Source: Vreelandella zhanjiangensis DSM 21076
GTDB taxonomy: Bacteria; Pseudomonadota; Gammaproteobacteria; Pseudomonadales; Halomonadaceae
Assembly (NCBI RefSeq): GCF_000377665.1
Contig: NZ_KB898646.1
Span: 884,581 to 948,580, forward strand
Reading direction: 5' to 3'
DNA length: 64,000 nt
In this document: positions 47,474-57,101 of the stretch, in pieces
Numbering within the stretch: position 1 is the stretch's first letter
Layout of the letters: the number at the start of each line of letters is the position of its first letter
Position numbers and translations under genes: made by a program
Notes under the pieces: generated by a model
The model's input: only the letters and a program-made list of their open reading frames with translations
What the model was told of the DNA's origin: nothing
Database searches by the model: none

Positions 47474-47668
47474 TTATAGGTTCGGCAGCATGCGTTGGAT
47501 CAACGCTTTGTCAGAAGCATGAATCTGCTTCATACCACGCAGCTGACGCTTACGCTTAGTCGATTTCTTGGTCAAGATGTGGCTACGGAAAGACTGCTTG
47601 TGCTTGAAGCCATTAGCGGTCTTTTTGAAGCGCTTTGCAGCGCCGCTGTTGCTTTTGATTTTCGGCAT
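47474..47668 (-). CDS. rpmI: 50S ribosomal protein L35
   Basis: 64 residues: [45 protein letters not shown], typical of bL35. Between infC and rplT in the conserved operon. Confidence 0.98.
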   Translation of the reverse strand: MPKIKSNSGAAKRFKKTANGFKHKQSFRSHILTKKSTKRKRQLRGMKQIHASDKALIQRMLPNL

Positions 47669-47710
47669 GAGAAAACTCCGCTCGATATTTTTTAGAAAAC
47701 CCAGGGCCGA

Positions 47711-47728
47711 CCATCGCCTACGCGATGG
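47711..47728 (-). promoter_or_regulatory. hairpin between infC and rpmI
   Basis: CCATCGC-CTAC-GCGATGG is a perfect 7-bp stem 43 bases upstream of the rpmI start. In E. coli this stretch contains part of the L20 translational operator, so a similar role is possible; no T run supports termination. Confidence 0.35.
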
Positions 47729-47749
47729 CCCGTTGGCTTCGCCGTTGGA

Positions 47750-48289
47750 TCACTTCTTTTTCGGGGCAAGAATCATGATCATCTGGCGGCCTTCCATTTT
47801 CGGGAAAGACTCAACCGCTCCGATCTCTTCCAGGTCTGCCGCGATCCGTTCCATCAGCTTGCGGCCGATGTCCTGGTGCGCCATTTCACGACCACGGAAG
47901 CGCAATGTGACCTTACCCTTGTCACCACCTTCCAAAAAGCGAATCAGGTTTTTCAATTTCACCTGATAATCGCCTTCATCGGTGCCAGGACGGAATTTAA
48001 CTTCCTTGACCTGGATTTGCTTTTGCTTTTTCTTTTGAGCCGCTTTTTGCTTCTTCGTCTCAAAAACGAATTTACCGTAATCCATAATCTTACAGACGAT
48101 GGGATCGGCATTCGAAATTTGCACAAGGTCTAAACCGGCAGCCTCCGCACGCTCAATAGCTTCGGTGGTGGGCACAACACCCAACTGCTCACCTTCAGCA
48201 TCGATTAGACGCACTTCTTCTTCGGTAATTCGCTCGTTCATTGGTGGGCGTTTGTCTGCTGGACGCCCGCGCTGGTTGCTTCGCTTGAT
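47750..48289 (-). CDS. infC: translation initiation factor IF-3, ATC start
   Basis: IF-3 of 179 residues: N-terminal domain [29 protein letters not shown], linker [18 protein letters not shown] and C-terminal domain [21 protein letters not shown] to [13 protein letters not shown]. The first ATG at 48241 has no ribosome binding site and would cut off the basic N-terminal tail. At 48289 an in-frame ATC follows GGAG with 8 bases between. IF-3 genes are known to start at AUU or similar rare codons, through which IF-3 controls its own synthesis. Translation of the first residue would still be Met. Confidence 0.88.
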   Translation of the reverse strand: MKRSNQRGRPADKRPPMNERITEEEVRLIDAEGEQLGVVPTTEAIERAEAAGLDLVQISNADPIVCKIMDYGKFVFETKKQKAAQKKKQKQIQVKEVKFRPGTDEGDYQVKLKNLIRFLEGGDKGKVTLRFRGREMAHQDIGRKLMERIAADLEEIGAVESFPKMEGRQMIMILAPKKK

Positions 48290-48301
48290 CGTTCCGTCTC
48301 C
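48287..48301 (-). promoter_or_regulatory. ribosome binding site and ATC start of infC
   Basis: Directly after the thrS stop TAA the reverse strand reads GGAGACGGAACGATC. Spacing between GGAG and ATC is 8 bases, ideal for initiation, whereas nothing similar precedes the ATG at 48241. Confidence 0.75.
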
Positions 48302-50224
48302 TTAGGCAATTGACGATGTCGCCAGGGCTGCTCGCTCTGCATTAAGACGCTCAATGAGTGCATCGATTGTCATAGTGCCGAGGTTTTCGCCGCTGCGAGT
48401 TCGCACGGCCACTGAGTCAGCTTCGACTTCCTTATCTCCCACCACAAGAAGATAGGGAATTTTCTGTAACGTATGCTCACGGATTTTAAAGCCGATCTTC
48501 TCGTTCCTCAAGTCCGCTTTGACCCGTAAGCCACTTTTTTGCAGGCGCTGCTCTAATTCAAGCGCATAATCACGCTGAGCATCGGTGATTATCATCACCA
48601 CCGCCTGCTGAGGTGCTAACCATAATGGCATAGCGCCAGCATAATGTTCAATCAAGATACCAATGAAACGCTCCATAGAGCCTACAATAGCACGATGCAG
48701 CATAACTGGCGGCTTGCGTTCGCCCTCTTCGGTCACATATTGAGCGCCCAGGCGCTCAGGCATCATGAAATCGACCTGCATGGTACCAACCTGCCACTCG
48801 CGCCCCAAGCAATCTTTCATGTGGTATTCAATCTTGGGACCATAGAACGCGCCTTCGCCAGGAAGTTCCTGCCATTCTACGCCACAGGCTGTTAACGCAC
48901 CACGCAGGGCATCTTCAGCCTGATCCCAAACATCGTCACTGCCAATACGCTTTTCTGGACGCAAGGCGATTTTAATGGCGATGTCTTCAAAGCCAAAATC
49001 GGTATACACCTTCAGCGCCTGGCGATGGAAGTTAGTAACTTCAGGCTCGACCTGGGCTTCAGTACAGAAAATATGTCCGTCGTCCTGAGTGAAGGCACGG
49101 ACACGCATGATACCGTGCAAGGCACCGGAAGGCTCGTTACGGTGGCATCCGCCGAACTCGCCAAAACGTACGGGCAGTTCACGATAGCTGCGCAGCCCCG
49201 AATTGAATACCTGCACGTGGCCAGGGCAGTTCATTGGCTTAAGAGCATACTCACGCTTTTCAGATTCGGTAAAGAACATACCGTCAGCGTAATTATCCCA
49301 GTGCCCGGACTTTTTCCAAAGCGATACATCCATTACTTGGGGGCAACGGATTTCCTGATAGCCGCCCTCTTTATAAACGCCCCGCATGTACTGCTCGACT
49401 TGCTGCCATAGCGCCCAGCCATTCGGGTGCCAGAATACCATGCCCGGCGCCTCTTCCTGCATATGGAAGAGATCAAGACGACGGGCAAGCTTGCGGTGAT
49501 CCCGTTTTTCCGCCTCTTCAAGGCGTTTCAAATACGCTTTTAGCTGCTTTTTATCGCCCCAGGCAGTGCCGTAAATACGAGTTAGCATGGGGTTAGAAGC
49601 ATCTGCCCGCCAGTAAGCACCGGCAAGCTTGGTCAATTTAAACGCTTTTAGATGGCGAGTATTAGGCACATGAGGGCCACGGCACATGTCCGTGTATTCT
49701 TCATGGTGATAAAGCCGGATGTCTGCACCATCAGGAATATCCCGAATAATTTCCTGCTTATAGGTTTCATCCCGCTGCGAAAACGTTGACATCGCTGTAT
49801 CGCGGTCGACATATTCACGCACGACATCGTATTCGCGCTCAATCAGGTCCTGCATGCGTTTTTCGATAGCGTCTAAATCTTCTGGCGTGATTGAACGGCC
49901 AAAATCGATATCGTAATAAAAGCCGTTATCGATCACCGGCCCAATCGCCATTTTGGCATCAGGATAAAGCTGCTTCACCGCATGCCCAATCAAATGCGCG
50001 CAGGAGTGGCGAATAATCTCCACGCCTTCAGGATCACGCGCAGTAATAATGGCAACCTGCGCATCGTGATCAATTAGGTCGGCGGCATCTACCAAAACGC
50101 CATCAATCCGCCCTGCTATGCACGCCTTGGCCAAACCAGGGCCAATGGACTCTGCAAGCTGCATGATGGAAAGCGGCGCTTCAAATGTTCTTTCGCTACC
50201 GTCAGGTAGTGTCACAATAGGCAT
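48302..50224 (-). CDS. thrS: threonine--tRNA ligase
   Basis: 640 residues. N-terminal TGS domain (1-60), editing domain with [10 protein letters not shown] (HxxxH), class II catalytic core ([11 protein letters not shown] with the zinc Cys, FGECHR-like [15 protein letters not shown], and the later zinc His) and the C-terminal anticodon-binding domain ([45 protein letters not shown]). First gene of the translation cluster; its leader carries a tRNA-like hairpin. Confidence 0.98.
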   Translation of the reverse strand: MPIVTLPDGSERTFEAPLSIMQLAESIGPGLAKACIAGRIDGVLVDAADLIDHDAQVAIITARDPEGVEIIRHSCAHLIGHAVKQLYPDAKMAIGPVIDNGFYYDIDFGRSITPEDLDAIEKRMQDLIEREYDVVREYVDRDTAMSTFSQRDETYKQEIIRDIPDGADIRLYHHEEYTDMCRGPHVPNTRHLKAFKLTKLAGAYWRADASNPMLTRIYGTAWGDKKQLKAYLKRLEEAEKRDHRKLARRLDLFHMQEEAPGMVFWHPNGWALWQQVEQYMRGVYKEGGYQEIRCPQVMDVSLWKKSGHWDNYADGMFFTESEKREYALKPMNCPGHVQVFNSGLRSYRELPVRFGEFGGCHRNEPSGALHGIMRVRAFTQDDGHIFCTEAQVEPEVTNFHRQALKVYTDFGFEDIAIKIALRPEKRIGSDDVWDQAEDALRGALTACGVEWQELPGEGAFYGPKIEYHMKDCLGREWQVGTMQVDFMMPERLGAQYVTEEGERKPPVMLHRAIVGSMERFIGILIEHYAGAMPLWLAPQQAVVMIITDAQRDYALELEQRLQKSGLRVKADLRNEKIGFKIREHTLQKIPYLLVVGDKEVEADSVAVRTRSGENLGTMTIDALIERLNAERAALATSSIA

Positions 50225-50248
50225 TCAGATATTTCCTTGAGCGCAGTG

Positions 50249-50269
50249 GTGATCCATACCAAGGATCAC
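50249..50269 (-). promoter_or_regulatory. tRNA-Thr anticodon-like hairpin in the thrS leader
   Basis: The reverse strand reads GTGATCC-TTGGTAT-GGATCAC: a perfect 7-bp stem and a 7-base loop. The loop has U at the second position, GGU in the three anticodon positions and A after it, as in tRNA-Thr(GGU). The ribosome binding site AAGGAA (50233-50238) is 10 bases downstream and the ATG 24 bases downstream. E. coli ThrRS represses its own mRNA by binding an anticodon-like loop in this place. Confidence 0.75.
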
Positions 50270-50358
50270 ATTTCGCTATCAATGATCGTAGGCGTAAAAA
50301 GTAATACAAACAATATACGCGCGTAGCCTAACAGACTTAAGCGCGGCGGAAAATAAAA

Positions 50359-50380
50359 ACGGGAGGCTTACGCCTCCCGT
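50359..50380 (-). terminator. terminator of the OmpA-type lipoprotein gene
   Basis: ACGGGAGGC-TTAC-GCCTCCCGT, followed on the reverse strand by TTTTTATTTT. It lies 89 bases after the stop and upstream of the thrS promoter. Confidence 0.85.
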
Positions 50381-50468
50381 CGTTACTTACTTGATTACTT
50401 ACTATCTTTATTACCTACTACGCGACTGCTTTTGGCGTTATAGCATTAACGCCTTAGCGAGTTGCGTA

Positions 50469-51347
50469 TTATTTCCACTCATCAAGTTCAACGCGACGGT
50501 TTTGCGCGCGACCTTGATCGGTTTCGTTAGAAGCAACCGGACGCTCTTCACCGAAGCCAACTGCACGCATGCGATTTGCGCTTACGCCACGTTGAGCAAG
50601 GTAGGTAGTAACGGATTCAGCACGACGCTGAGACAAGTTTTTGTTGTACTCAGCAGAACCACGTGAATCAGTGTGACCTTCGATGCTAACGCGTACGTCA
50701 GGGTTGTTAACCAGACGCTCTGCAACACCGTTTAGGATGTTACGGGCATTAGAAGTCAGCTCAGCTGAATCGAACTCGAAGTTAACGTCATTCAGCACAA
50801 CGCTGTCTGGGCAACCCAGTGCGTTCACTTCGGTGCCAGCTGGCGTATTGGGGCACTGGTCACGATAATCCGGCACGCCGTCGTTATCGGAGTCAAGCGG
50901 GCAGCCAACAGCATCTACCTCAACGCCAGCAGGAGTACCTGGGCACTGATCGCGGTAGTCAGGCACACCGTCGTTGTCTGAATCCAACGGGCAGCCTTGA
51001 GCGTCAACTGCAACGCCAGCAGGCACTTCACCGTAGCTCGGGCACTGAGGCGCTACCGGCTCAGGTGTACGGTCTGCACACAACAGACCACCAATTGCTG
51101 CACCGGCTACAGCGCCAGTTGCCGCGCCGCTCTCTTCGTCAGAAGAACCGCTAGTAGCATAACCAATGCTGCCACCGATAACGCTGCCTGCCAGACCACA
51201 GACAAACGGGTGCTGGTACCAGCTGCGCTCGCCGCTGTTGCTGCTAGCACTAGCTTGACCAGATGATTGGTTAGCCGAGGTGGCACAGCCTGAAAGGCCC
51301 ACTACTAAAGCGGAACCGATTAACAAGCCAGTCGTTGATTTTTTCAT
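50469..51347 (-). CDS. OmpA-family lipoprotein with thrombospondin type 3 repeats
   Basis: 292 residues from the ATG at 51347 (AAGGAG upstream); the frame runs further but without support. Lipoprotein signal MKKSTTGLLIGSALVVGLSGC. A glycine-rich segment (SVIGGSIGYATSG, GAVAGAAIGGLL) may insert in the membrane. Two nearly identical 30-residue repeats (DSDNDGVPDYRDQCP, Ca-binding type) precede the C-terminal OmpA domain, with peptidoglycan-binding motif IEGHTDSRGSAEYNKNLSQRRAESV. It should tie the outer membrane to peptidoglycan. Confidence 0.92.
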   Translation of the reverse strand: MKKSTTGLLIGSALVVGLSGCATSANQSSGQASASSNSGERSWYQHPFVCGLAGSVIGGSIGYATSGSSDEESGAATGAVAGAAIGGLLCADRTPEPVAPQCPSYGEVPAGVAVDAQGCPLDSDNDGVPDYRDQCPGTPAGVEVDAVGCPLDSDNDGVPDYRDQCPNTPAGTEVNALGCPDSVVLNDVNFEFDSAELTSNARNILNGVAERLVNNPDVRVSIEGHTDSRGSAEYNKNLSQRRAESVTTYLAQRGVSANRMRAVGFGEERPVASNETDQGRAQNRRVELDEWK

Positions 51348-51641
51348 GCAAGACTCCTTCTTGATCCAATGCTGACATGGCCATATGACCAAATCTATCC
51401 AATGCTTCTTATTTGCGAGAGCATCCATTTTTCGCCTGTTCAATAGTACCACGCGGGCGTTCCCCTGCTTGGCATTGAACGGTGCGCCTATCATTAACGT
51501 TTCAACGCTAGAAGGCAACAATGCCGAGATATCAACTTCTTGCCAATATCGACATCTCAAGCATAGCAAAGCTGCCACAATCGGCACCAAAAAAACACAT
51601 TACGCTATTAATTTAAATAAAAGCGCCTTATTAATTCTAAT

Positions 51642-52109
51642 CTAGTGTAACGCAGAAGGCCCTTGTGCACGCCATTTTATAACGGCTTTAGCTGCTGCCA
51701 AGACAGCGGGACGCATCTCATCTTCAACCGCTAGGCGTTGCTTATCTTCAGCCATGCGCTCACGTGGTGTTAATTTTGCACGCGCGGAGTGCGTTTTAAG
51801 ATGCCGGGTACGATTATAAACGTCGGCAAACGCTTGAAAGTCAGGCCGCTCGGTAAGGCTGGGGTCAACAATTTCGAGCAGCACCTTACAGCGCCATGCG
51901 CCTTCCGTAATATCAACCTGCTCCTGAATCAACGCACTCGTAACGTAATCCAGGTTTTCCAGGCTGTTTTGCTGGGCTCTAAGGTCTTCATCTATGCGAA
52001 AGGCCTCGCGGCGCTTTACCTCTTTACGCAACTTAAGGGCATAGATTGATAAGCCGACAATGACTGCAAGCGCTAACGCGAGCGCTACAAGTGCGCTGAT
52101 CGAATTCAT
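51642..52109 (-). CDS. DUF2489 family protein
   Basis: 155 residues: one N-terminal membrane segment (ISALVALALALAVIVGLSIYAL) and a soluble helical, charged domain with the family pattern NLDYVTSALIQEQVDITEGAWRCKVLLEIVDPSL. Function is unknown. The 294-base gap after it (to 51348) contains the OmpA-lipoprotein promoter region and no other gene I can support. Confidence 0.85.
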   Translation of the reverse strand: MNSISALVALALALAVIVGLSIYALKLRKEVKRREAFRIDEDLRAQQNSLENLDYVTSALIQEQVDITEGAWRCKVLLEIVDPSLTERPDFQAFADVYNRTRHLKTHSARAKLTPRERMAEDKQRLAVEDEMRPAVLAAAKAVIKWRAQGPSALH

Positions 52110-52243
52110 AATACTCCCAGTTGCGCTTTCAAAAATAGCTTAACAGAAATTGTACATCAATTTAGCACTGAACCGTTAATTTCCCTAATTCAGCGACACG
52201 CCCTCACCAAACTTAGTAATAAACCTGCTCTTTCTTACTTTTT

Positions 52244-53296
52244 TTATGAGGGCACAGGAGGACGCGGAGAATATAAATCAGGTTGAGCAGTGTAGTTTTC
52301 CTCCTCACTCAATCGCCAACGCCACCATGCCCATACCATGCTAACCGTCAGTAAAACTGCACCGGCCGTATGCAGCAAAGCTAGCCATAACGGCAGCCAC
52401 ATCAATACGTTGGCCACTCCCAGTAGCGCTTGAAAAACATAAATTGCTACCACTAAGCCTAGCGGACCTGCAACATGACAAGCGCGTCGATGTCGATACC
52501 AAAGCATAAGCAACGCAATGCCTAACAGTAGCGCTCCCATACGGTGCATAAAGTGGATGGCAACTCTAGCTTCGGCATGTAATTGCCCGTGTAAGTAATT
52601 AGGCCCTACTGTTTGGGTCAAATGAAACCCTTCGCTAATATCCATTGCGGGCCACCATTGACCATTGCAGGTGGGAATATCCTGGCAGGCAATACCCGCG
52701 TAATTACTGGTAACCCATCCGCCCAAGGCGAGCTGTACAATTAATAGCCCTGCTGCCATCCCCCACCAAATATTTAGCCGTTGGGCACTAAGCGGCTTTT
52801 GCTCGACGACACCTCTTATCCTTAGATGCAGCCAAAGAAATAGCAGCAGCACGCTTAAGCCACCGAGCAGATGCAACGTCACTACTTGCGGCCAAAGTTT
52901 TAGCGTGACGGTAAAGGCACCAAAGGCACCTTGCACTAAAATAGTGGCAAGTAGCGCTATGCTGATAAACCAAGGGTATTGGGGCTGTTTCCTGAATGGC
53001 CAACCTAGCGCTAAAACGCTAACCACCAAAAGGCCGAGTAGAGTTGCAATATAGCGATGGATCATTTCAACCCATGCTTTCGAGGCATCCAGAGGGACAT
53101 CAGGATGGTGTAACGCAGCGTGATCACTATCAGGTACCAGCAGGCGACCATAGCAGCCCGGCCAATCAGGGCAACCCAGCCCCGCATCGACTAATCGCGT
53201 CCATGCACCCACTAAAATGACCAATACTGTCAGTAACGTTCCTAAAAGTGATAAGTGCAAAAGCCACTTTAAGCGCCTCTCTAACGATGCTTGCAT
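52244..53296 (-). CDS. ctaA: heme A synthase (COX15/CtaA family)
   Basis: 350-residue integral membrane protein with about eight membrane segments. It oxidises heme O to heme A for aa3-type cytochrome oxidase. Family landmarks: GAWTRLVDAGLGCPDWPGCYG, the heme-ligand His regions WVEMIHRYIATLLG and LHLLGGLSVLLLFLW, GGWVTSNYAGIACQDIPTCNGQWWP, and IHFMHRMGALLLG. No oxidase genes adjoin it in the window. Confidence 0.94.
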   Translation of the reverse strand: MQASLERRLKWLLHLSLLGTLLTVLVILVGAWTRLVDAGLGCPDWPGCYGRLLVPDSDHAALHHPDVPLDASKAWVEMIHRYIATLLGLLVVSVLALGWPFRKQPQYPWFISIALLATILVQGAFGAFTVTLKLWPQVVTLHLLGGLSVLLLFLWLHLRIRGVVEQKPLSAQRLNIWWGMAAGLLIVQLALGGWVTSNYAGIACQDIPTCNGQWWPAMDISEGFHLTQTVGPNYLHGQLHAEARVAIHFMHRMGALLLGIALLMLWYRHRRACHVAGPLGLVVAIYVFQALLGVANVLMWLPLWLALLHTAGAVLLTVSMVWAWWRWRLSEEENYTAQPDLYSPRPPVPS

Positions 53297-53736
53297 GATG
53301 TATCCTTACACTCATTAGCAATGGCAATACCCTTGGTTTTTATCCAGAAAACCGAGCCTAGATCGCCAAACATATCCTTGAAAAATTATATTAGCACTAA
53401 TCGAAATGATCGACCTGCGGCCTTAAACGTGTTCATTGTCTTGCTACAAACATTTGCCCTCCTTATAGCGGTCCACTTTATGATTTCAGCGTTGTATTTT
53501 CCATGAGAACTGATCATGAAAACTGGCGAGCCCGATGCGCCTCTCGCACAGGCTGGGTGAAAATAAAATAAGTATAGATATTATTGGTTATTCGCTACGC
53601 TTTCGTGATTAATAGGTAGCTTTTTAACAAAGCGTTAACCTTATTAGCGATCTACAATTCGCTGGCTATCGTCCTATAATTCTTATCAATGATCCTGGCC
53701 ATTCCTAATACGGCCGCGCGACAATGGGAGTAATAT
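53297..53736. other. intergenic region between ctaA and the small lipoprotein
   Basis: 440 bases. An open frame 53327-53506 (+) would encode about 59 residues ending in one hydrophobic segment (NVFIVLLQTFALLIAVHFM), but it has no convincing ribosome binding site, so I do not call a gene. The right half is AT-rich and contains the lipoprotein promoter. Confidence 0.5.
53651..53680 (+). promoter_or_regulatory. sigma-70-like promoter of the small lipoprotein
   Basis: A perfect TATAAT at 53675-53680 with a weaker -35 (TCTACA, 53651-53656) 18 bases before it, 57 bases upstream of the ATG. Confidence 0.45.
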
Positions 53737-53952
53737 ATGCAGAAGCACCGCCTCACCACAGGGATAGTGGCCCTTATGGCGCTCATGACCTTGGCTTCTC
53801 TTGCTGGCTGCACCACTTACACTTGGCCGGATGGATCAAAGGAAACGGTGCTGGGTGTCGCTCCTGAAGATGAAAACAAGCGCTTTGAAGAGCAGCAAGC
53901 TGATGGCGTTCGTTACCGCACCCCCGGTGAAATCCCCGAACAACAGCTGTAG
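53737..53952 (+). CDS. small lipoprotein, function unknown
   Basis: 71 residues with a complete lipoprotein signal (TTGIVALMALMTLASLAGC, Cys at residue 25) and a short polar mature part of about 47 residues (TTYTWPDGSKETVLG, then acidic and Gln-rich). GGGAG lies 8 bases upstream of the ATG. No family is recognised. Stands alone between divergent and convergent genes. Confidence 0.75.
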   Translation: MQKHRLTTGIVALMALMTLASLAGCTTYTWPDGSKETVLGVAPEDENKRFEEQQADGVRYRTPGEIPEQQL

Positions 53953-53995
53953 CACTTAGAAAGCACTACCCCCTAAGCACCTAATCGCTCTACGC

Positions 53996-56431
53996 TTATT
54001 TACGTTTTATAGTGGTGGCCGTTGCCTTTGCAGCGAGTGGATCGTCAGGCCACGGATGCTTTGGATAGCGGCCACGCATCTCTTTACGTACCTCTGGGTA
54101 CCCATTAAGCCAGAAGCTTAGCAAATCCTGGGTCACTTGAAGTGGCCGGCGCGCGGGCGAGAGTAGATGAACCGTTAAAGCAATGCGCCCTTCAACCACA
54201 GTGGGCGTATCACGCCAACCAAAGGCTTCCTGAAGCTTTAACGCCAGCACCGGGGATTGATGCGCCAAACAGGGCGAATAGTCGATAACCGTAGATTTAC
54301 CGCTAGGCACTATCAAGGCTTGAGGTGCCAGCCGCTCCATTTCATTTTGCTGATCCCATGTCAGGGTATTCAGCAGATAGTGATGAAGCGGTAGTTTTTC
54401 AACTTGGGAAAGCCGCGTTATATCGGTTAAGTAGGGGGCAAGCCAATGGCTTAGCGAATCTACTAGCGCCGCGGTAGACCAGTCTGGCCACGGCTTACCC
54501 AATGTCTCGCGCAGCAGCGCTATCCGCCCCTGCAGCTGCTCCAACGCTTGGGAATGTAACAACGCTGGCCGCTGGCTTACGGCATTTAGCAAGGCCTCTA
54601 CTACAGCGTCTTTAGGCAGCGTAGCTAAAGGGTGCCTGGCTATCGTCAAAGCACCATAAGCCTGGACCTTCTCACCGATCAGCCGTCCCTGTTCTTCAGA
54701 CCATGTGACGCGTGTCTGCCACTTCACTCGCTCAGGATAAAGCTCTATTAATGCCTCAAGTGTTAGTGGTTCAGCCGCGTATATTTTGGCTTCGCTTGAG
54801 GCACTCTCCAGACTTGCCACAATAAGATACGGCTGATGCGCCAGCGGGTCGTTTAACGAAACTACCGCCGTTTTTCCTGAGGCGAGCTGAAATCGCCCCG
54901 GCGTAATTTGCTGACCTACCCGGTCCGGATAAGCCAATGTCAACAGCCTACCCAATGGGGCCAAGTCGATCCGATTCAATGCAGCATGCGCCTGTTTGGC
55001 GAGCCGCCTGGCTTCCTGCGCCCATACAGGGAACTGCTTGGGTTGATCAAAGCGCTGACTAAGTGCTTTTTGAAAAGAGCGATCATTGCTTTCACGGCTT
55101 TCAAGCAATGCGGCCAAGCCACACGCCAGGGGCGTGGCCTCTAGCGCTTCAGAGCGCTCCATCATGACGGCAAGGCGTGGCGATAGAGGCCAGCGCCCGC
55201 AGCGCCGACCTAACAATGTGAGCTTATGTTGCTCATCCAACAACCCCAGCTGGACAAGCAGCGCCTGACCACTCTGCCACGCCCCTTTAGGCGGAGCTGA
55301 AACCCAGCAAAGCTTATCGGGTGAATCCACGCCCCAGCGTGCCAGTTCAAGCACAGTGCTCGACAAATCCGCCTGGAGAATTTCAGGTTCGCCGTGAGCG
55401 ACCAACGGCTGCTCTTGAGACCATAAACGAAAACAGACACCCGGACACTGGCGCCCCGCCCGCCCACGGCGCTGGTCTGCACTAGCACGATTAACGCGCC
55501 GGGTGGTTAAGCGCGTTAATCCTGTACGAGGTTGAAATAAAGGCACACGCTCAAGCCCCGCATCAATAACCACATTTACACCATCCACCGTTATGCTTGA
55601 CTCCGTAATAGCGGTAGACACAATAACGCGGCGCTGCGAATTCTCTGCTACTAGCGCAGCCCGCTGCTCAGCAATGGTCATTCGGCCATGTAGTGCCCTT
55701 ACCGCTATGTCCGGCAGAGATTGGCGAAGGGCTTGAATCAGGCGCTCTATCTCGGACACGCCGGGGAGAATGACCAGTAGATCGCGCGTTTGTGGAGCGC
55801 CTAGCGCCTCCTTCACAGCTCTAAGCGCCGCCTGCTCGATTTTTTCGTTTGCCTGAGCGGGTCGATAATAGGTAGTGACCGGGTATTGACGCCCTTCACT
55901 AACAATTAGCGGCGCATGCTCGCCTATTACCTGCCGTAATGCATTCACATCAAGCGTTGCTGACATTACCAGCAGGCGTAAGTCGTCACGTACACTAGCT
56001 TGAACATCCAGCGCGAACGCCAGCCCCACATCCGCTTCTAAGCTGCGCTCATGAAACTCATCAAAAATGATGCCCGCCACGCCCTCCAGCAGCGGATCTT
56101 CTTGCAGCATTCGCAGCAAAACACCCTGTGTAATGACTTCTAGCCGAGTATTTGAGCCAGTACAGCTCTCCCCGCGCATCCGGTAACCAACCGTTTGGCC
56201 TACCGTTTCGCCTAGCGCTTGCGCCATAAAACTTGCCGCTAACCGAGCGGCTACGCGACGCGGTTCAAGCAATAATATTTTTTGACCAGCCGCCCACTCA
56301 CTGGTCAAAAGCATCAGAGGAACACGCGTAGTCTTTCCCGCGCCCGGCTGCGCCATGAGAATTAGTCGGTTATGATTTTCAAGACCCGCTTGTACGGCCT
56401 CCAGGTGCTGCTCAATGGGCAATGCATTCAT
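53996..56431 (-). CDS. hrpB: ATP-dependent helicase HrpB
   Basis: 811-residue DEAH-type RNA helicase-like protein. Walker A GAGKTTRVPLML (30-41), DEFHERSLEADVG (DExH box), SATLDV, helicase C motif with QRRGRAGRQCPGVCFRLW, then the HrpB-specific C-terminal domain. The cellular role in gammaproteobacteria is poorly defined. Starts 4 bases after the TetR-type gene stop and is likely translated from the same transcript. Confidence 0.94.
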   Translation of the reverse strand: MNALPIEQHLEAVQAGLENHNRLILMAQPGAGKTTRVPLMLLTSEWAAGQKILLLEPRRVAARLAASFMAQALGETVGQTVGYRMRGESCTGSNTRLEVITQGVLLRMLQEDPLLEGVAGIIFDEFHERSLEADVGLAFALDVQASVRDDLRLLVMSATLDVNALRQVIGEHAPLIVSEGRQYPVTTYYRPAQANEKIEQAALRAVKEALGAPQTRDLLVILPGVSEIERLIQALRQSLPDIAVRALHGRMTIAEQRAALVAENSQRRVIVSTAITESSITVDGVNVVIDAGLERVPLFQPRTGLTRLTTRRVNRASADQRRGRAGRQCPGVCFRLWSQEQPLVAHGEPEILQADLSSTVLELARWGVDSPDKLCWVSAPPKGAWQSGQALLVQLGLLDEQHKLTLLGRRCGRWPLSPRLAVMMERSEALEATPLACGLAALLESRESNDRSFQKALSQRFDQPKQFPVWAQEARRLAKQAHAALNRIDLAPLGRLLTLAYPDRVGQQITPGRFQLASGKTAVVSLNDPLAHQPYLIVASLESASSEAKIYAAEPLTLEALIELYPERVKWQTRVTWSEEQGRLIGEKVQAYGALTIARHPLATLPKDAVVEALLNAVSQRPALLHSQALEQLQGRIALLRETLGKPWPDWSTAALVDSLSHWLAPYLTDITRLSQVEKLPLHHYLLNTLTWDQQNEMERLAPQALIVPSGKSTVIDYSPCLAHQSPVLALKLQEAFGWRDTPTVVEGRIALTVHLLSPARRPLQVTQDLLSFWLNGYPEVRKEMRGRYPKHPWPDDPLAAKATATTIKRK

Positions 56432-56435
56432 AACA

Positions 56436-57101
56436 TCAATTCGCTGCAGAAGATGCTTGGGAAGAAGCTAGCGGGGAGATACCACATCCTTTCAAAATAA
56501 CGTGTTCCAGAAACTGGGTAATTGAGGCGAGGTCTTCCTCATTCAGGGCATCGCGCCCTAGCACCCGGGTTATCTGAGCACTATATTCAGTGTAATGCTG
56601 GGTCGCCGACCAGATTAAAAAAATCAGCCAGCGTGGGTCTACATCATCCATTTTCCCTTGCAGGGACCACTGCCGAATAATCGCCGCACGAGATGTCACC
56701 CAATCACGCAGTTCACCGGCGAGATACTCATCCAGGAAAGGCGCCCCGGCTAATATTTCTGCCGCAAACAATTTTGAGCCATCGGGGTAGCGCTGCCCCA
56801 GCACTATTTTAGTGCGAATAAAATCGCTTAGCACTTCACCAGGATCGCTCTCGGGCGTTATGTTCTCAAGCACAGCATTCCAGCGCCGCATCATACGGTT
56901 GAGCAATCGGACATAGAGCGCCTGCTTGCTGCCCATATAATACAGAATGTTAGCTTTGGGCAGTTCCGCCTTATCAGCAATGGCTTGCAAGCTTGCTCCA
57001 CGATAGCCATGCAATGAGAATATCTGTTCGGCAGCATTTAGAATTCGCTGCTCTATTCGCTCACGATTTGCACTTTCGTTTGGTGCGGTTTCGACTGTCA
57101 T
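56436..57101 (-). CDS. TetR-family regulator, RutR-like
   Basis: 221 residues from the ATG at 57101 (AGGAAG upstream). The DNA-binding domain is RIEQRILNAAEQIFSLHGYRGASLQAIADKAELPKANILYYMGSKQALY (about 14-62), and the ligand domain resembles RutR, which senses uracil or thymine in E. coli and also affects purine genes. It is divergent from the xanthine dehydrogenase operon, with a perfect palindrome between them, so control of that operon by a base or nucleoside is likely. Confidence 0.9.
   Translation of the reverse strand: MTVETAPNESANRERIEQRILNAAEQIFSLHGYRGASLQAIADKAELPKANILYYMGSKQALYVRLLNRMMRRWNAVLENITPESDPGEVLSDFIRTKIVLGQRYPDGSKLFAAEILAGAPFLDEYLAGELRDWVTSRAAIIRQWSLQGKMDDVDPRWLIFLIWSATQHYTEYSAQITRVLGRDALNEEDLASITQFLEHVILKGCGISPLASSQASSAAN

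Noticed and set aside
53291..53506. 71-residue forward frame with one membrane segment after ctaA
   Set aside because: No ribosome binding site at either candidate start; kept only as an observation.
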